Source: Saprospiraceae bacterium (GTDB lineage: Bacteria; Bacteroidota; Bacteroidia; Chitinophagales; Saprospiraceae). Taken from it: a DNA stretch of 64,000 bases. The DNA lies in contig JAIBCI010000111.1 of the NCBI GenBank assembly GCA_019694255.1, forward strand, positions 1 through 64,000, read 5' to 3'. Positions 52,960 through 62,225 of the stretch are shown one piece after another; the first letter of the stretch is position 1; every line of letters begins with the position of its first letter. The notes beneath the pieces were generated by a model. It did not search any database. It saw nothing but the letters and a program-made list of their open reading frames with translations, and had not been told where the DNA came from. The translations under genes and the position numbers were made by a program.

Positions 52960-55900
52960 ATGAAAGTCATAAAACTTTTAAGTGTCTTCTTTTTGTTGGC
53001 AGGCAATATCAGTCGGGTTAACGGACAGTGTGATCCGCCAGCTGCCAACTCCTGTGATTCAGCTAACGTACTTTGTTCACTGGATGATGTGGATGGCTAT
53101 ACTTGTAAGAATACCGATATTCCCAATGATGCTGGATGTCGACCATTGTGTCCTACAGGAGGAATCCCAAATAATACAAGCTGGTGGGGGTTTGTAACCA
53201 ATGGCGGCAATATTTGTATTACGATCGAATTTTCCAACTGTTCAGTAGTCGGAACAGGCGTTCAGATGGGAGTCTACGGTGATTGCAGCTGCCGTGATAC
53301 CATTGCCTGTTTTTCAGATTGTCAGGGACCTGGTAAATATCAGATTTGTGGGAATCTGGAGCCGTGTAAAACCTATTATCTTTTTGTAGACGGTTGTTCA
53401 GGAGATGTTTGTGATTTCACATTAAGGACCTCCGGCGGAAGCACGCCTAAACTTAAGCCACTGATTGATCTTGAAGGGCCACGCGAATTGTGTGCCGGTG
53501 CATGTGGCGTAAAATATAAGGTTATCCAAGATTCTTCAAAGTGTATTCCATATTACACCTGGACCCTGGATGGTGTAGTAATAAAGCAGGATACCGCACA
53601 TGATTTGCCGATTGATTTTCCTGGCGAAGGGGATTTCGTATTATGTGTTTCTGCTGTCATAGGTAACAGTAATTCAATTGCAGTATGTGATCAGGTGGGA
53701 CCGCTTTGTGCCAATATTAAAGTATCGCAGGCACCTGTTCGCAGAGATACAATTTATGTTTGTTCTGAAGATACACCATACGACTGGCACGGCGTAAAGA
53801 TTGATACTACGGGTAACAGGACACTACGATTCATTGAAAATTGTTGTGGAATTGACTCTACCGTGTTGTTCGTCATTATTCCGAGACCTGCAATTGTTCG
53901 AATTGATCAATTGCTCTGTAAAGGTGACCAGTATAAAGACACCACAACCGGCGAATCTTTTAATTCTTGTGAAGACGGTCGCCTGGTAACGATACCAAAG
54001 TCTTCTGCGGATTTTCACTGCGATTCCTCTTATCTTCTTTATGTAACTTTTCTCAATGTCGGAGCAAACCTGAAAGAATATTGCTCCAACGGTAAAATCT
54101 TGCTAGAAGCTGAGGTTACAGACAGCACTTGTTCAGTGGATGGTTATGCCACTCAAAATACAATTTACAACTGGTATGTCAAAAGTGATCCATTGAAGAC
54201 TTCAATCGGCAATTCCAAAGTTATTGAGCTGGGAAGCAAAGGGGATTATTGTATTGACATCACAATCTCGGGAATACTAAACAATGAACAAAAGAGCTGT
54301 ACTTTCACATTTTGTGAAAATATCAACGAAGACCAGTTTAGACAAAACATGGTTTGTCCTAAGGGAGACCAGATGCTCTGTTATAATGAGACAGGTACTT
54401 ATTCTACTGACACCATATTTCCGCCTAATGTAAGGCATATCTGGACCGTTACCAATGGTACTATATTGTCACCTAATCCGATTACTAAGTCCACTATCGA
54501 CGTGAAGTGGGATTTCAATGCGGGTGGAGGCTTACCTTACATTGGAAGATTGTGTTATCACTATGAAAGCGATTGTCCACCTAGTCCTGAATGCTGCATT
54601 GAAGTTAATGTTCAACCTTTCCCAAAGCCAGATGCCGGACCAGATCAAACAACTTGCGGCAATTCAGAAACACTTAAAGGTACTTTCAGTACAGGTAGTG
54701 GAACCTGGACACAGATTTCAGGAACAACGGCAATGTTATCTTCTACTATTGTCGCCAGTCCTACAGTTTCAGTTAATAATTATGGTACATTCGGTTTTGT
54801 GCTAACAGAGACCAGAGCCGGGTGTACTTCGTATGATACGGCATACCTGACTTTTAATGAAATACCTAAAAAATCGACGACAACTTATATCTGTGAACCA
54901 GACCAACAGTCTTATAAAATTGTTTTCAGAGTAAGTGGCGGCACACCGCCTTATCAGGTCATCAAAGGAAATGGATCTTTTAATGCCAACAATGACTATA
55001 CTTCCGGGCTGTTGCCCAATACTTTGAATGATACCGTGATCATTCAGGATAGCAAGGGTTGTTTCTTTACCTACATCCAATCTCACGAATGTCAGTGTTC
55101 CAATGAAATCGGAATCATTTCAAACAAGCTGCAGGAAGTTTGTGAAGATGGGCAAATAAATCTCATTTACGACAAAAGTACTGAAGTGCTGGACCAGGGT
55201 CCAAATCGTGATACCGTCGTATTCTTTATATACAGTAATCCTGCAGATCCATTAGGGTCTATCATTGCACTGGTCAAAGGGAATGCCATTGGATATTCTG
55301 CCTTGTTCAATTTTGGAACTCAGTATTATATTGGGGCACGTCTTGGTCGTGCGGATGGGAAAGGAGGAATTGATCTGTCCAAAGGCTGCCTTAAATACGC
55401 TTATGCAACACCATTTATTTTTTACCAGAATCCTAAACCACAGGCAGGGATTGACACTTCTGTTTGTGCGGACAATTTTACTTTCAGAGGAACCCAATCT
55501 GTTACAGGTAGTGTGATTACATGGCGTGAGAAAAACAATAAATCGGTCAGTTTTACCAATGCTGGTTCAGTCAATGCTCAAGTAAGCATTAGAGGCGGAT
55601 ATGGTAACTATACCTTTGTTTTACATGAAGACAATCACAACGGACTATGTATCGCCGAAGATGAAATAACCATTACATTTAATCCTGATCCGGAGATAAA
55701 AAATGTTGACCCGGTGTGTACAGACCTCGGAACGGGAACCGGAAATGTTGGAAGATTTATCGTTATGGCTGATCTTACAACAGGCAAGCCTCCATTTATG
55801 CTCATTACCCCGCCATCAACAAACAATGGAAAAGTCGTTGGGAATAAATGGGTTTCCGATACACTCAAGAGTCTGGATAATTATACTATTCAGATCAAGG

Positions 55901-58704
55901 ATGCCAATGGATGTGTCTCAACGATTATTTCAGATTCCTATAATTGCAATTGTGGACCAATCAATGCAGGTATTCTAGATTCTGCCATTACAAGGTCATG
56001 CATGGATACCTGTGTACTGATCAGGGATCTGGTGCCTGAGATTATAGATCCGGCAGAAGATGTGGTGATGTATATTTTGCACAAGGGATCTTATAATAAC
56101 CCGTTGACTGTAATAGATACATTTTATTCAAAAAATGATAAAATATGTTTTGATCCAAAGTCAATGAAGCTTGGGTCCCTTAACCCAGTTTATATTACCC
56201 GTGTTGTTGGAGATGATGTTAGCCCCAAGGATGGTATAGTGGATTTTAACGATAGATGTCGCAGGGCTTCTAACAATATGACGATTGTGTTTGAAGAATA
56301 CCCTGTGCCTAATGCCGGCATTGACAGAAAGATTTGTGGATTAAAAGCCAACTTTGACGGATCGCTTAATTTCGGAAATCCGCAATGGACGTTGTTGAGT
56401 TCGCCTGCCGGTTCTGGAGTACAGATAGCAGATAACACAAATCTTAAAAGTCAGTTGACCGTAAGCCAAATAGGCGTTTATAAATTTATTTTAAGTGGTA
56501 AAAACTATACTTGTGTTGGATATGATACCGTGAATCTGGAGTTTTTTGATTCACCGGTATTTATTGATCCTTCCGTGCAGTTTATTTGTGATAGCGTTGC
56601 GGAAAATTATAAAGTTGTTGTAGATGCCAAAGACGGCACCCGTACAAGCTGGGTGGTAGGAAGTAAATATGACAACAGCACCAAAAACCTGAATGGTGTA
56701 CTTGCAGCTAATAGTAATACCTGGTCCTCGGACTGGATTCCAAATGGAAAAAATTTTAGTCTGACAATAAAAGATGCCAATAATTGCGGCACCGATTTTC
56801 TTGACAGTATAAATATCTGTGCTTGTCTAACCCGCATTGGGAAGATGGATACAACACCGCTGATACTGTGTAGCGATAAACAGGCTATTGTAAATTATGA
56901 TCCTTCATTTGGATTTTTAGATCCAAACGATGCAAGCCGTTATATACTTTATGACGGAAATCCGGCAAATCCCAAGGCTGGTACCATCATTGCAAGCAAT
57001 ACAACTGGAGTTTTTTCATTTTTGCCCGGATCAATGACTTATGGTAAAACTTATTACATCGTTGTTTTTGCTGGAAACAGAGATAATAATACTGGTGTGA
57101 ACTTTAATGATCGTTGCTTAGTAAATTCTGCAGTGATGCCGGTGACCTGGTTTCAATATCCGATTGCAAAAATCAATGGTCAGAATTTGCTGACTTGTAC
57201 AATAACGAAAATAATCCTGGATGCGGGTGCGTCAACCAGCGGATCAGGTAAGGGTCTAAGATATTTATGGAGCAACGGGGATTCGACTTCAACAACCAAT
57301 ATCAATATAAACGGAAATTACACAGTAACCGTCATCGATCAATTATCCGGATGTACCGCGAATGCAAATTTTACAGTCAATAGAATGGTGGATCTTCCGA
57401 AAGTTAAAATTGATGTGCCACTAAAGCTGACATGTACCCGTACACAAGTTTCTCTCGATGGAAATCAATCTGACAAAGGTGCCAATTTTCAGGCATTTTG
57501 GAAAGGCGGATGCATTTTAGCTGGCGGCAATACTTATCAGTCAACAGTTAATTGTCCTGGAAAATACACCCTGGTCGTAGAAAACAGGTTGACCAATTGT
57601 AGAGACAGTGTTGACGTCACTGTGCTCATCGACACAACTCCTCCCACAGCACGTATTACTCAAATAGGCAAGCTGGGTTGTGTGGTAAAAGAAATATCAC
57701 TTAATGGCTTGTCTTCTACAGGTAGCTCAGGGACAATAGATCAGTATCAGTGGTCTGGAAATAATATCAACGGACAGACGGCAAGTACAGTCAAAGTCCA
57801 GTCACCAGGAGGGCAATTTGTTCTGCAGGTAAGGGATTCGCAAAATGGTTGTATAGATTTTGATACAATTATCGTGACTGAAGATGGTAATCCACTTGGC
57901 TTAATAGAATTGAATCTACAAAATCCTAAATGTGCTGGAGACAACTCAGGTAATATCAGTGTGTTTAGAGTTCTTGATAAAAATGGAGCGGTGTTGGATA
58001 ATCTGACTTACTCCATAAATTCAGGTCCATTTAGCGTTAATCCGGACTTTGGGAGCCTTCCACAGGGAACTTACACTATTACAGTGAAGGACAAAGATGG
58101 TTGTATCCTGGCTAAGACTGATATTATCCAGGCTCCTCCGCCGTTGACGATCAATGGAAAGTCTGTTACGGTGGACCAGGGTACTATCGTGGATATTGAC
58201 TCGCTTTTATTGACGGTTGGCGGGGGATCGCCAGACCAATTTGGTAATTACGCGGATACGATATGGTACAGTATTTATGATTCTACAGAGCTTATAAATC
58301 TCATTTATCAGGCGGATACCAACAAGGAAATTTTGATCACAGCAGTTGATCAGAACGGATGTATCACTTCAACAATAGTTAAAATAACCGTACGCATTAT
58401 CAAGGATGTATGGTGGCCAACCGCTATTAATCCGAACAGTGGACTTTCTGAAAATGCATTTTTCAATTTATATGGTAAAAGGGTTAGAAATATTCGATTG
58501 TTGAATATATACAGTCGCTGGGGCGAACTGGTCTATTCGGCTGAGAATTTTCCAGATGCCAATAAGTCAAAAGGGTATGGATGGAACGGTCTGTTCAGAG
58601 GTCAGAAAGCACTGCCCGGAGTTTATGCATTTTACGCTGAAGTCGAATTTGAAAATTCTACAGGGGTTGACAAAGTTAAGGGGGAATTTACGCTGCTTCG
58701 CTAG
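52960..58704 (+). CDS. Giant T9SS type B (CHU_C) surface protein with ~288-aa compound repeats, 1914 aa
   Basis: The signal peptide (MKVIKLLSVFFLLAGNISRVNG) is followed by a cysteine-rich N-terminal domain (residues about 23-165: CDPPAANSCDSANVLCSLDDV; WWGFVTNGG). Then come PKD/Ig-like modules and, from about residue 560, a large compound repeat. Its boundary motif recurs near residues 710 (CQCSNEIGIIS), 994 (CNCGPINAGIL) and 1286 (CACLTRIGKMD). Each unit holds an Asp-rich segment (GRADGKGGIDLSKGC; GIVDFNDRC; GVNFNDRC). Three Ig-like modules (about 1400-1640), a SprB-like repeat (about 1645-1725) and a divergent CHU_C domain (WWPTAINPNSG ... YSRWGELVY ... GYGWNGLFRG) follow. Export by T9SS and surface display are inferred; the ligand is unknown. 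Confidence 0.88.
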   Translation: MKVIKLLSVFFLLAGNISRVNGQCDPPAANSCDSANVLCSLDDVDGYTCKNTDIPNDAGCRPLCPTGGIPNNTSWWGFVTNGGNICITIEFSNCSVVGTGVQMGVYGDCSCRDTIACFSDCQGPGKYQICGNLEPCKTYYLFVDGCSGDVCDFTLRTSGGSTPKLKPLIDLEGPRELCAGACGVKYKVIQDSSKCIPYYTWTLDGVVIKQDTAHDLPIDFPGEGDFVLCVSAVIGNSNSIAVCDQVGPLCANIKVSQAPVRRDTIYVCSEDTPYDWHGVKIDTTGNRTLRFIENCCGIDSTVLFVIIPRPAIVRIDQLLCKGDQYKDTTTGESFNSCEDGRLVTIPKSSADFHCDSSYLLYVTFLNVGANLKEYCSNGKILLEAEVTDSTCSVDGYATQNTIYNWYVKSDPLKTSIGNSKVIELGSKGDYCIDITISGILNNEQKSCTFTFCENINEDQFRQNMVCPKGDQMLCYNETGTYSTDTIFPPNVRHIWTVTNGTILSPNPITKSTIDVKWDFNAGGGLPYIGRLCYHYESDCPPSPECCIEVNVQPFPKPDAGPDQTTCGNSETLKGTFSTGSGTWTQISGTTAMLSSTIVASPTVSVNNYGTFGFVLTETRAGCTSYDTAYLTFNEIPKKSTTTYICEPDQQSYKIVFRVSGGTPPYQVIKGNGSFNANNDYTSGLLPNTLNDTVIIQDSKGCFFTYIQSHECQCSNEIGIISNKLQEVCEDGQINLIYDKSTEVLDQGPNRDTVVFFIYSNPADPLGSIIALVKGNAIGYSALFNFGTQYYIGARLGRADGKGGIDLSKGCLKYAYATPFIFYQNPKPQAGIDTSVCADNFTFRGTQSVTGSVITWREKNNKSVSFTNAGSVNAQVSIRGGYGNYTFVLHEDNHNGLCIAEDEITITFNPDPEIKNVDPVCTDLGTGTGNVGRFIVMADLTTGKPPFMLITPPSTNNGKVVGNKWVSDTLKSLDNYTIQIKDANGCVSTIISDSYNCNCGPINAGILDSAITRSCMDTCVLIRDLVPEIIDPAEDVVMYILHKGSYNNPLTVIDTFYSKNDKICFDPKSMKLGSLNPVYITRVVGDDVSPKDGIVDFNDRCRRASNNMTIVFEEYPVPNAGIDRKICGLKANFDGSLNFGNPQWTLLSSPAGSGVQIADNTNLKSQLTVSQIGVYKFILSGKNYTCVGYDTVNLEFFDSPVFIDPSVQFICDSVAENYKVVVDAKDGTRTSWVVGSKYDNSTKNLNGVLAANSNTWSSDWIPNGKNFSLTIKDANNCGTDFLDSINICACLTRIGKMDTTPLILCSDKQAIVNYDPSFGFLDPNDASRYILYDGNPANPKAGTIIASNTTGVFSFLPGSMTYGKTYYIVVFAGNRDNNTGVNFNDRCLVNSAVMPVTWFQYPIAKINGQNLLTCTITKIILDAGASTSGSGKGLRYLWSNGDSTSTTNININGNYTVTVIDQLSGCTANANFTVNRMVDLPKVKIDVPLKLTCTRTQVSLDGNQSDKGANFQAFWKGGCILAGGNTYQSTVNCPGKYTLVVENRLTNCRDSVDVTVLIDTTPPTARITQIGKLGCVVKEISLNGLSSTGSSGTIDQYQWSGNNINGQTASTVKVQSPGGQFVLQVRDSQNGCIDFDTIIVTEDGNPLGLIELNLQNPKCAGDNSGNISVFRVLDKNGAVLDNLTYSINSGPFSVNPDFGSLPQGTYTITVKDKDGCILAKTDIIQAPPPLTINGKSVTVDQGTIVDIDSLLLTVGGGSPDQFGNYADTIWYSIYDSTELINLIYQADTNKEILITAVDQNGCITSTIVKITVRIIKDVWWPTAINPNSGLSENAFFNLYGKRVRNIRLLNIYSRWGELVYSAENFPDANKSKGYGWNGLFRGQKALPGVYAFYAEVEFENSTGVDKVKGEFTLLR

Positions 58705-58831
58705 CAGTAGATTCACCTTGCATAATTACAACGCTATATCAATTGCTTGTAGAGCAAAGTAACTTTTCTGAAATTCAATTGTCAAGGAATCAGCGCAACA
58801 ATATTATCTGTTGATAGGCCCTGTCCTAAAA

Positions 58832-58987
58832 TTAAATTTTTAAAAACGAAATAGTCTTTTTCCCGACTGTTGGATGCTTGATCTGAAGGAAATAAAAACC
58901 GGGATTCAAAAACTCAATATCAATATTGTTTTCTTCCCCGCGGTTTAGAAATCCATTTTTCATTAAACGGCCGGATAGATCGAGAAT
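58832..58987 (-). pseudogene. Remnant of T9SS type A sorting domain beyond an in-frame TAG
   Basis: Directly after the TAG at 58988-58990, the same frame continues for 51 codons to a TAA at 58832. It encodes ILDLSGRLMKNGFLNRG, then IDIEFLNPGFYFLQIKH and a final TISFLKI. This is the second half of a type A sorting domain, and its first half (INPNPANSQLKIIGN) ends the esterase ORF upstream. Confidence 0.8.
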
Positions 58988-60265
58988 CTAGAAATAATAT
59001 CTATCTTGTAAGTTTCCGATTATTTTGAGTTGACTATTGGCAGGATTAGGGTTTATTTGAATAGCATTAAAAACTGATGTCGTCACATTAATCGTTTCGC
59101 ACAATCCTTTATTACTGTTTAACCTGGCAAAAAAAACCGCGAGTTCATTTTCTCTTAAGCCTATATTGTCATATGCATGACATGGATTATTGACCTGATC
59201 CAAACAACTTGACTTACCAAAAACAAAATTATACGGAAAATTAACATTTGTAAAGTGATCTTCAATGGCATAGCCATATTGGTTGATGGTATTCCACTGA
59301 CTGATTGTCCTGCTTCCGAAGATGATTGGTGTATTCTTAATGGCATAACAATTGTAGCCGTTTGTCATGCACCATGAGAGCCCCCAGAATATTCTATCAC
59401 GGTCTATTGGTACAACAATATCGCAAGGCTGATGAAAAGAATAAATTGAAGGTTTAACCGATAAACTTTTATGTAATCTGAGTAGATCCGATGTCATGGC
59501 TCCATACATATTGCCAATTCCCTTGACGATAAAGTGAATAGCGGTGGGTTCTATTTCGCCGTCGATCTCTCCAAGGTCTGGACGAGGAATGGTCAGAGGC
59601 AGCGGTTTATTGATCAAATAAGGACAAGCCGTAGTAGTGGTAGCTGGTCTTGGTAATGTGGCGAGTGTGTAGGTTGCTGGTGGTCTCTCTAAAATTGTAT
59701 CCATCAAACCTATACCCAGAGCCACAAATGCACCGGCGCTTTCACCAGCAACAAAGACATTGGCGGTGTCAATATTGTATTCCTGATACCGGTTGATGAG
59801 GAATCTCAGTGCTCCCTTGCCATCTTGTATTGCACGATACAAAGCTCTGTGCCATTCAGAAGTATCTGCTGCAAAAACACATGGATAATTTGGATAATTG
59901 CAGGACCAGGTGTTCGTATCACCGACGAAGCCAAGGCGGTAATTTATTGTTGCTGTAACATAACCCCTTCTTGCAAATTGTTTGCACAAATAATCAATGT
60001 TGACATCATTTTTGGTGCCTGCCAGAAGAGCCCCGCCATGAATCCAAAGCATCAATGGCCTGGGAAGTGATTTACCTGTAGTGCAGGACGGGAGATAAAT
60101 ATCCATGTCAAGTAACTCGGATTTTCCCAGAAAATTTTCAGATGAACCGTATGTAATATTAAGCAAGCTATCGTAGCTGAATTTCTTATCAACCCAGATT
60201 TGAGCATTGGCAGATAGTGCAATCGATAAAAATAAACTGAACAACTGAAATTTGGACTTTATCAT
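58988..60265 (-). CDS. Secreted carboxylesterase/alpha-beta hydrolase, sorting domain interrupted by TAG, 425 aa
   Basis: The signal peptide (MIKSKFQLFSLFLSIALSANA) is followed by an alpha/beta-hydrolase domain with the oxyanion motif LMLWIHGGALLAGT, the nucleophile elbow VFVAGESAGAF (GESAG) and an acid/His region in the C-terminal half (HQPCDIVVPIDRDR; EDHFTN). This is the carboxylesterase/lipase layout. The protein ends abruptly at DRYYF inside a T9SS type A sorting domain; without the TAG it would run to 58832 and be 477 residues. As written, the product could not be exported fully by T9SS. Causes could be a real nonsense mutation, a sequencing error or readthrough. It lies 21 bp downstream of mltG on the same strand. 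Confidence 0.85.
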   Translation of the reverse strand: MIKSKFQLFSLFLSIALSANAQIWVDKKFSYDSLLNITYGSSENFLGKSELLDMDIYLPSCTTGKSLPRPLMLWIHGGALLAGTKNDVNIDYLCKQFARRGYVTATINYRLGFVGDTNTWSCNYPNYPCVFAADTSEWHRALYRAIQDGKGALRFLINRYQEYNIDTANVFVAGESAGAFVALGIGLMDTILERPPATYTLATLPRPATTTTACPYLINKPLPLTIPRPDLGEIDGEIEPTAIHFIVKGIGNMYGAMTSDLLRLHKSLSVKPSIYSFHQPCDIVVPIDRDRIFWGLSWCMTNGYNCYAIKNTPIIFGSRTISQWNTINQYGYAIEDHFTNVNFPYNFVFGKSSCLDQVNNPCHAYDNIGLRENELAVFFARLNSNKGLCETINVTTSVFNAIQINPNPANSQLKIIGNLQDRYYF

Positions 60266-60286
60266 TGTAAAATGCTTCTATTGATA

Positions 60287-61327
60287 TCATCTGATATGAG
60301 ATTGATTAAGCCACTTCTGATAACTTCTGGCATTCTGAGCGTGTTGCTGGAGTGTACTGGCAAATGAATGTCTACCATCGCTTCCTTCTTTGGCGCAAAA
60401 GAATATATAATCGTGTTTCTCAGCATTGAGCACTGCATCAATGCTGTTTATACTTGGCATATATATTGGACCGGGAGGCAAACCTTCATGCTGGTATGTG
60501 TTGTAAGGGGAAGGGTTACTCAAATGTTCAAGTAAAACGCGTTGAAGTCCACTTACACCCAAGGCATATACAACCGTAGGGTCAGCCTGAAGTTTCATAT
60601 TAATTTTGAGACGATTTAGGTAGACGCCTGCTATGGTTGGGCGTTCTTGTTCAAAGTTGGACTCCTTCTCAACAATGGATGCCAATGTGTAGACATCTGC
60701 GGGTTTTAGCGGAATTGCATTTGCTTTACTTAGACGGTCATTTTCGTTCCAAAATTTTTCATTTTCACGGATCATTTTTTGCACAAATTTCTCCGGACTG
60801 ATGTTCCAGTACATATCATAGGTATTTGGAATAAACAATGAGAGAAAATTCTCACGCGTGTATCCCTGTTTCTGGTATACTGTACTGTCCGTTAGATAGG
60901 TTACCAGGCTCAATGAATCCAATGCAAGATACCTGCTCATTTTGCCACTCAACTCCTCAATGTCTCGTACGTTGTTGATCGTAACCCGAATGGCATCCTG
61001 GGCTCCGGAACGAAGCTTGGTAATCAGCTTGTAATTACTCATACCTGCCTTTAGCACATAATGACCTTCCTTAATCTGTTCATCGTTGAATCCCATCAGG
61101 CGACAGGCCGCAATGAAACTTGTTTGATTGATTAGTATGTGTTTGGATTTAAGGGAATCAAAAACAATGCTCACTTTGCTTCCGCGTGGGATGAATAATT
61201 CATAGGACTTATTGGCGGGGTTGATATTATTGGCAAATGCACCTAAATATGCGAATCCACAAGCGATGATCGAAATAATAGCAGCGGCTCCAAGTAGGGG
61301 AGCATACCATTTTTTATTGTTCATCAA
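60287..61327 (-). CDS. mltG: Endolytic murein transglycosylase MltG
   Basis: Inner-membrane lytic transglycosylase that cuts nascent glycan strands and sets their length. One TM helix lies at about residues 8-31, followed by a LysM-like/YceG domain. The catalytic glutamate is in [16 protein letters not shown], and later motifs [28 protein letters not shown] and [21 protein letters not shown] are all present. 346 residues is normal. The ATG overlaps the panB stop by 4 bp. Confidence 0.95.
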   Translation of the reverse strand: MMNNKKWYAPLLGAAAIISIIACGFAYLGAFANNINPANKSYELFIPRGSKVSIVFDSLKSKHILINQTSFIAACRLMGFNDEQIKEGHYVLKAGMSNYKLITKLRSGAQDAIRVTINNVRDIEELSGKMSRYLALDSLSLVTYLTDSTVYQKQGYTRENFLSLFIPNTYDMYWNISPEKFVQKMIRENEKFWNENDRLSKANAIPLKPADVYTLASIVEKESNFEQERPTIAGVYLNRLKINMKLQADPTVVYALGVSGLQRVLLEHLSNPSPYNTYQHEGLPPGPIYMPSINSIDAVLNAEKHDYIFFCAKEGSDGRHSFASTLQQHAQNARSYQKWLNQSHIR

Positions 61328-62139
61328 TATTGCTCTTTCTCGTTTGGAAAATCAAGCGATTTGACATCACCCGAATATTTGCGGGTTGCTTCAAGAATCT
61401 GGTCATGAAGGTTGAGGTATCTTCGCAGAAAACGTGGAGAAAATTCTTTGTTTAACCCGAGAAAATCATGGGTTACAAGTACCTGTCCATCAACACCAGA
61501 ACCGGCCCCAATTCCAATCGTGGGGATCTCCAGGGATTGGCTGACTTCCATAGCAAGTTTTGCCGGTATTTTTTCGAGCACGATCGCAAAACATCCGGCT
61601 TGCTCAAGTTTTCTTGCATCAATTCGTAATTTCTCAGCTTCATCATCATCCTTGGCCCTTACTGTATAAGTGCCAAACTTATAAATGGACTGTGGTGTCA
61701 GTCCGAGGTGTCCCATCACAGGAATGCCTGCTGAAGTTATTCTTCTGACCGATTCGGAGACTTCAGAACCTCCTTCCAGCTTGACCGCATGTGCGCCACT
61801 TTCCTTCATGATCCGGATTGAAGACTCCAATGCGCGCTTGGAATTTCCCTGGTAAGAGCCAAACGGTAGATCAACTACAACAAGACAATGGTTTATCCCC
61901 CTGACCACTGATTGGGCATGATAGATCATCTGATCGAGCGTAATCGGAAGAGTGGTTTCATGGCCTGCCATTACGTTGCTTGCGGAATCCCCAACCAGCA
62001 AAACATCGATGCCAGCCTCATCCAGGATACTGGCAAATGTAAAATCATAGGCAGTCAGCATAGCAATTTTCTCCCCCCGCTGTTTCATATCCAGGAGAGT
62101 GCGTGTGGTTATTTTCTTTAATTCCTTTTGTACTGACAT
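61324..62139 (-). CDS. panB: 3-Methyl-2-oxobutanoate hydroxymethyltransferase
   Basis: First step of pantothenate (coenzyme A) synthesis: transfer of a hydroxymethyl group from methylene-THF to ketoisovalerate. 271 residues, TIM-barrel. Motifs visible are [70 protein letters not shown] and [18 protein letters not shown], which include the metal- and substrate-binding residues. It heads the run panB, mltG, esterase. On its strand a TAATTTTA box lies 4 nt before the ATG and overlaps one arm of an 11-bp inverted repeat. Confidence 0.96.
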   Translation of the reverse strand: MSVQKELKKITTRTLLDMKQRGEKIAMLTAYDFTFASILDEAGIDVLLVGDSASNVMAGHETTLPITLDQMIYHAQSVVRGINHCLVVVDLPFGSYQGNSKRALESSIRIMKESGAHAVKLEGGSEVSESVRRITSAGIPVMGHLGLTPQSIYKFGTYTVRAKDDDEAEKLRIDARKLEQAGCFAIVLEKIPAKLAMEVSQSLEIPTIGIGAGSGVDGQVLVTHDFLGLNKEFSPRFLRRYLNLHDQILEATRKYSGDVKSLDFPNEKEQY

Positions 62140-62147
62140 CGCGTAAA

Positions 62148-62188
62148 ATTAGGATAATCATCTCATCCTGAGGTTATATTATCCTAAT
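62148..62188. repeat. 11-bp inverted repeat between panB and the DUF4249-like gene
   Basis: ATTAGGATAAT (62148-62158) and ATTATCCTAAT (62178-62188) are perfect complements separated by 19 bp, in the 86-bp divergent spacer. The left arm overlaps the panB -7-like box on the minus strand. The right arm lies just upstream of the -33 region for the plus-strand gene. Confidence 0.8.
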
Positions 62189-62213
62189 ATTCGTTCTTCT
62201 TGGGATCTATTAA

Positions 62214-62221
62214 TACCTTTG
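62214..62221 (+). promoter_or_regulatory. -7 element 4 nt before the DUF4249-like start codon
   Basis: TACCTTTG, a perfect TAnnTTTG match, is separated from the ATG at 62226 by only CGAT. Transcription would begin at or beside the start codon. No clear -33 TTTG is seen 19 bp upstream. Confidence 0.5.
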
Positions 62222-62225
62222 CGAT

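Noticed and set aside
44033..58704. CRISPR-like or DNA-level tandem repeats in the giant genes
   Set aside because: The repeats are visible in protein but strongly diverged in DNA, and they are coding, so no CRISPR or satellite array is present.
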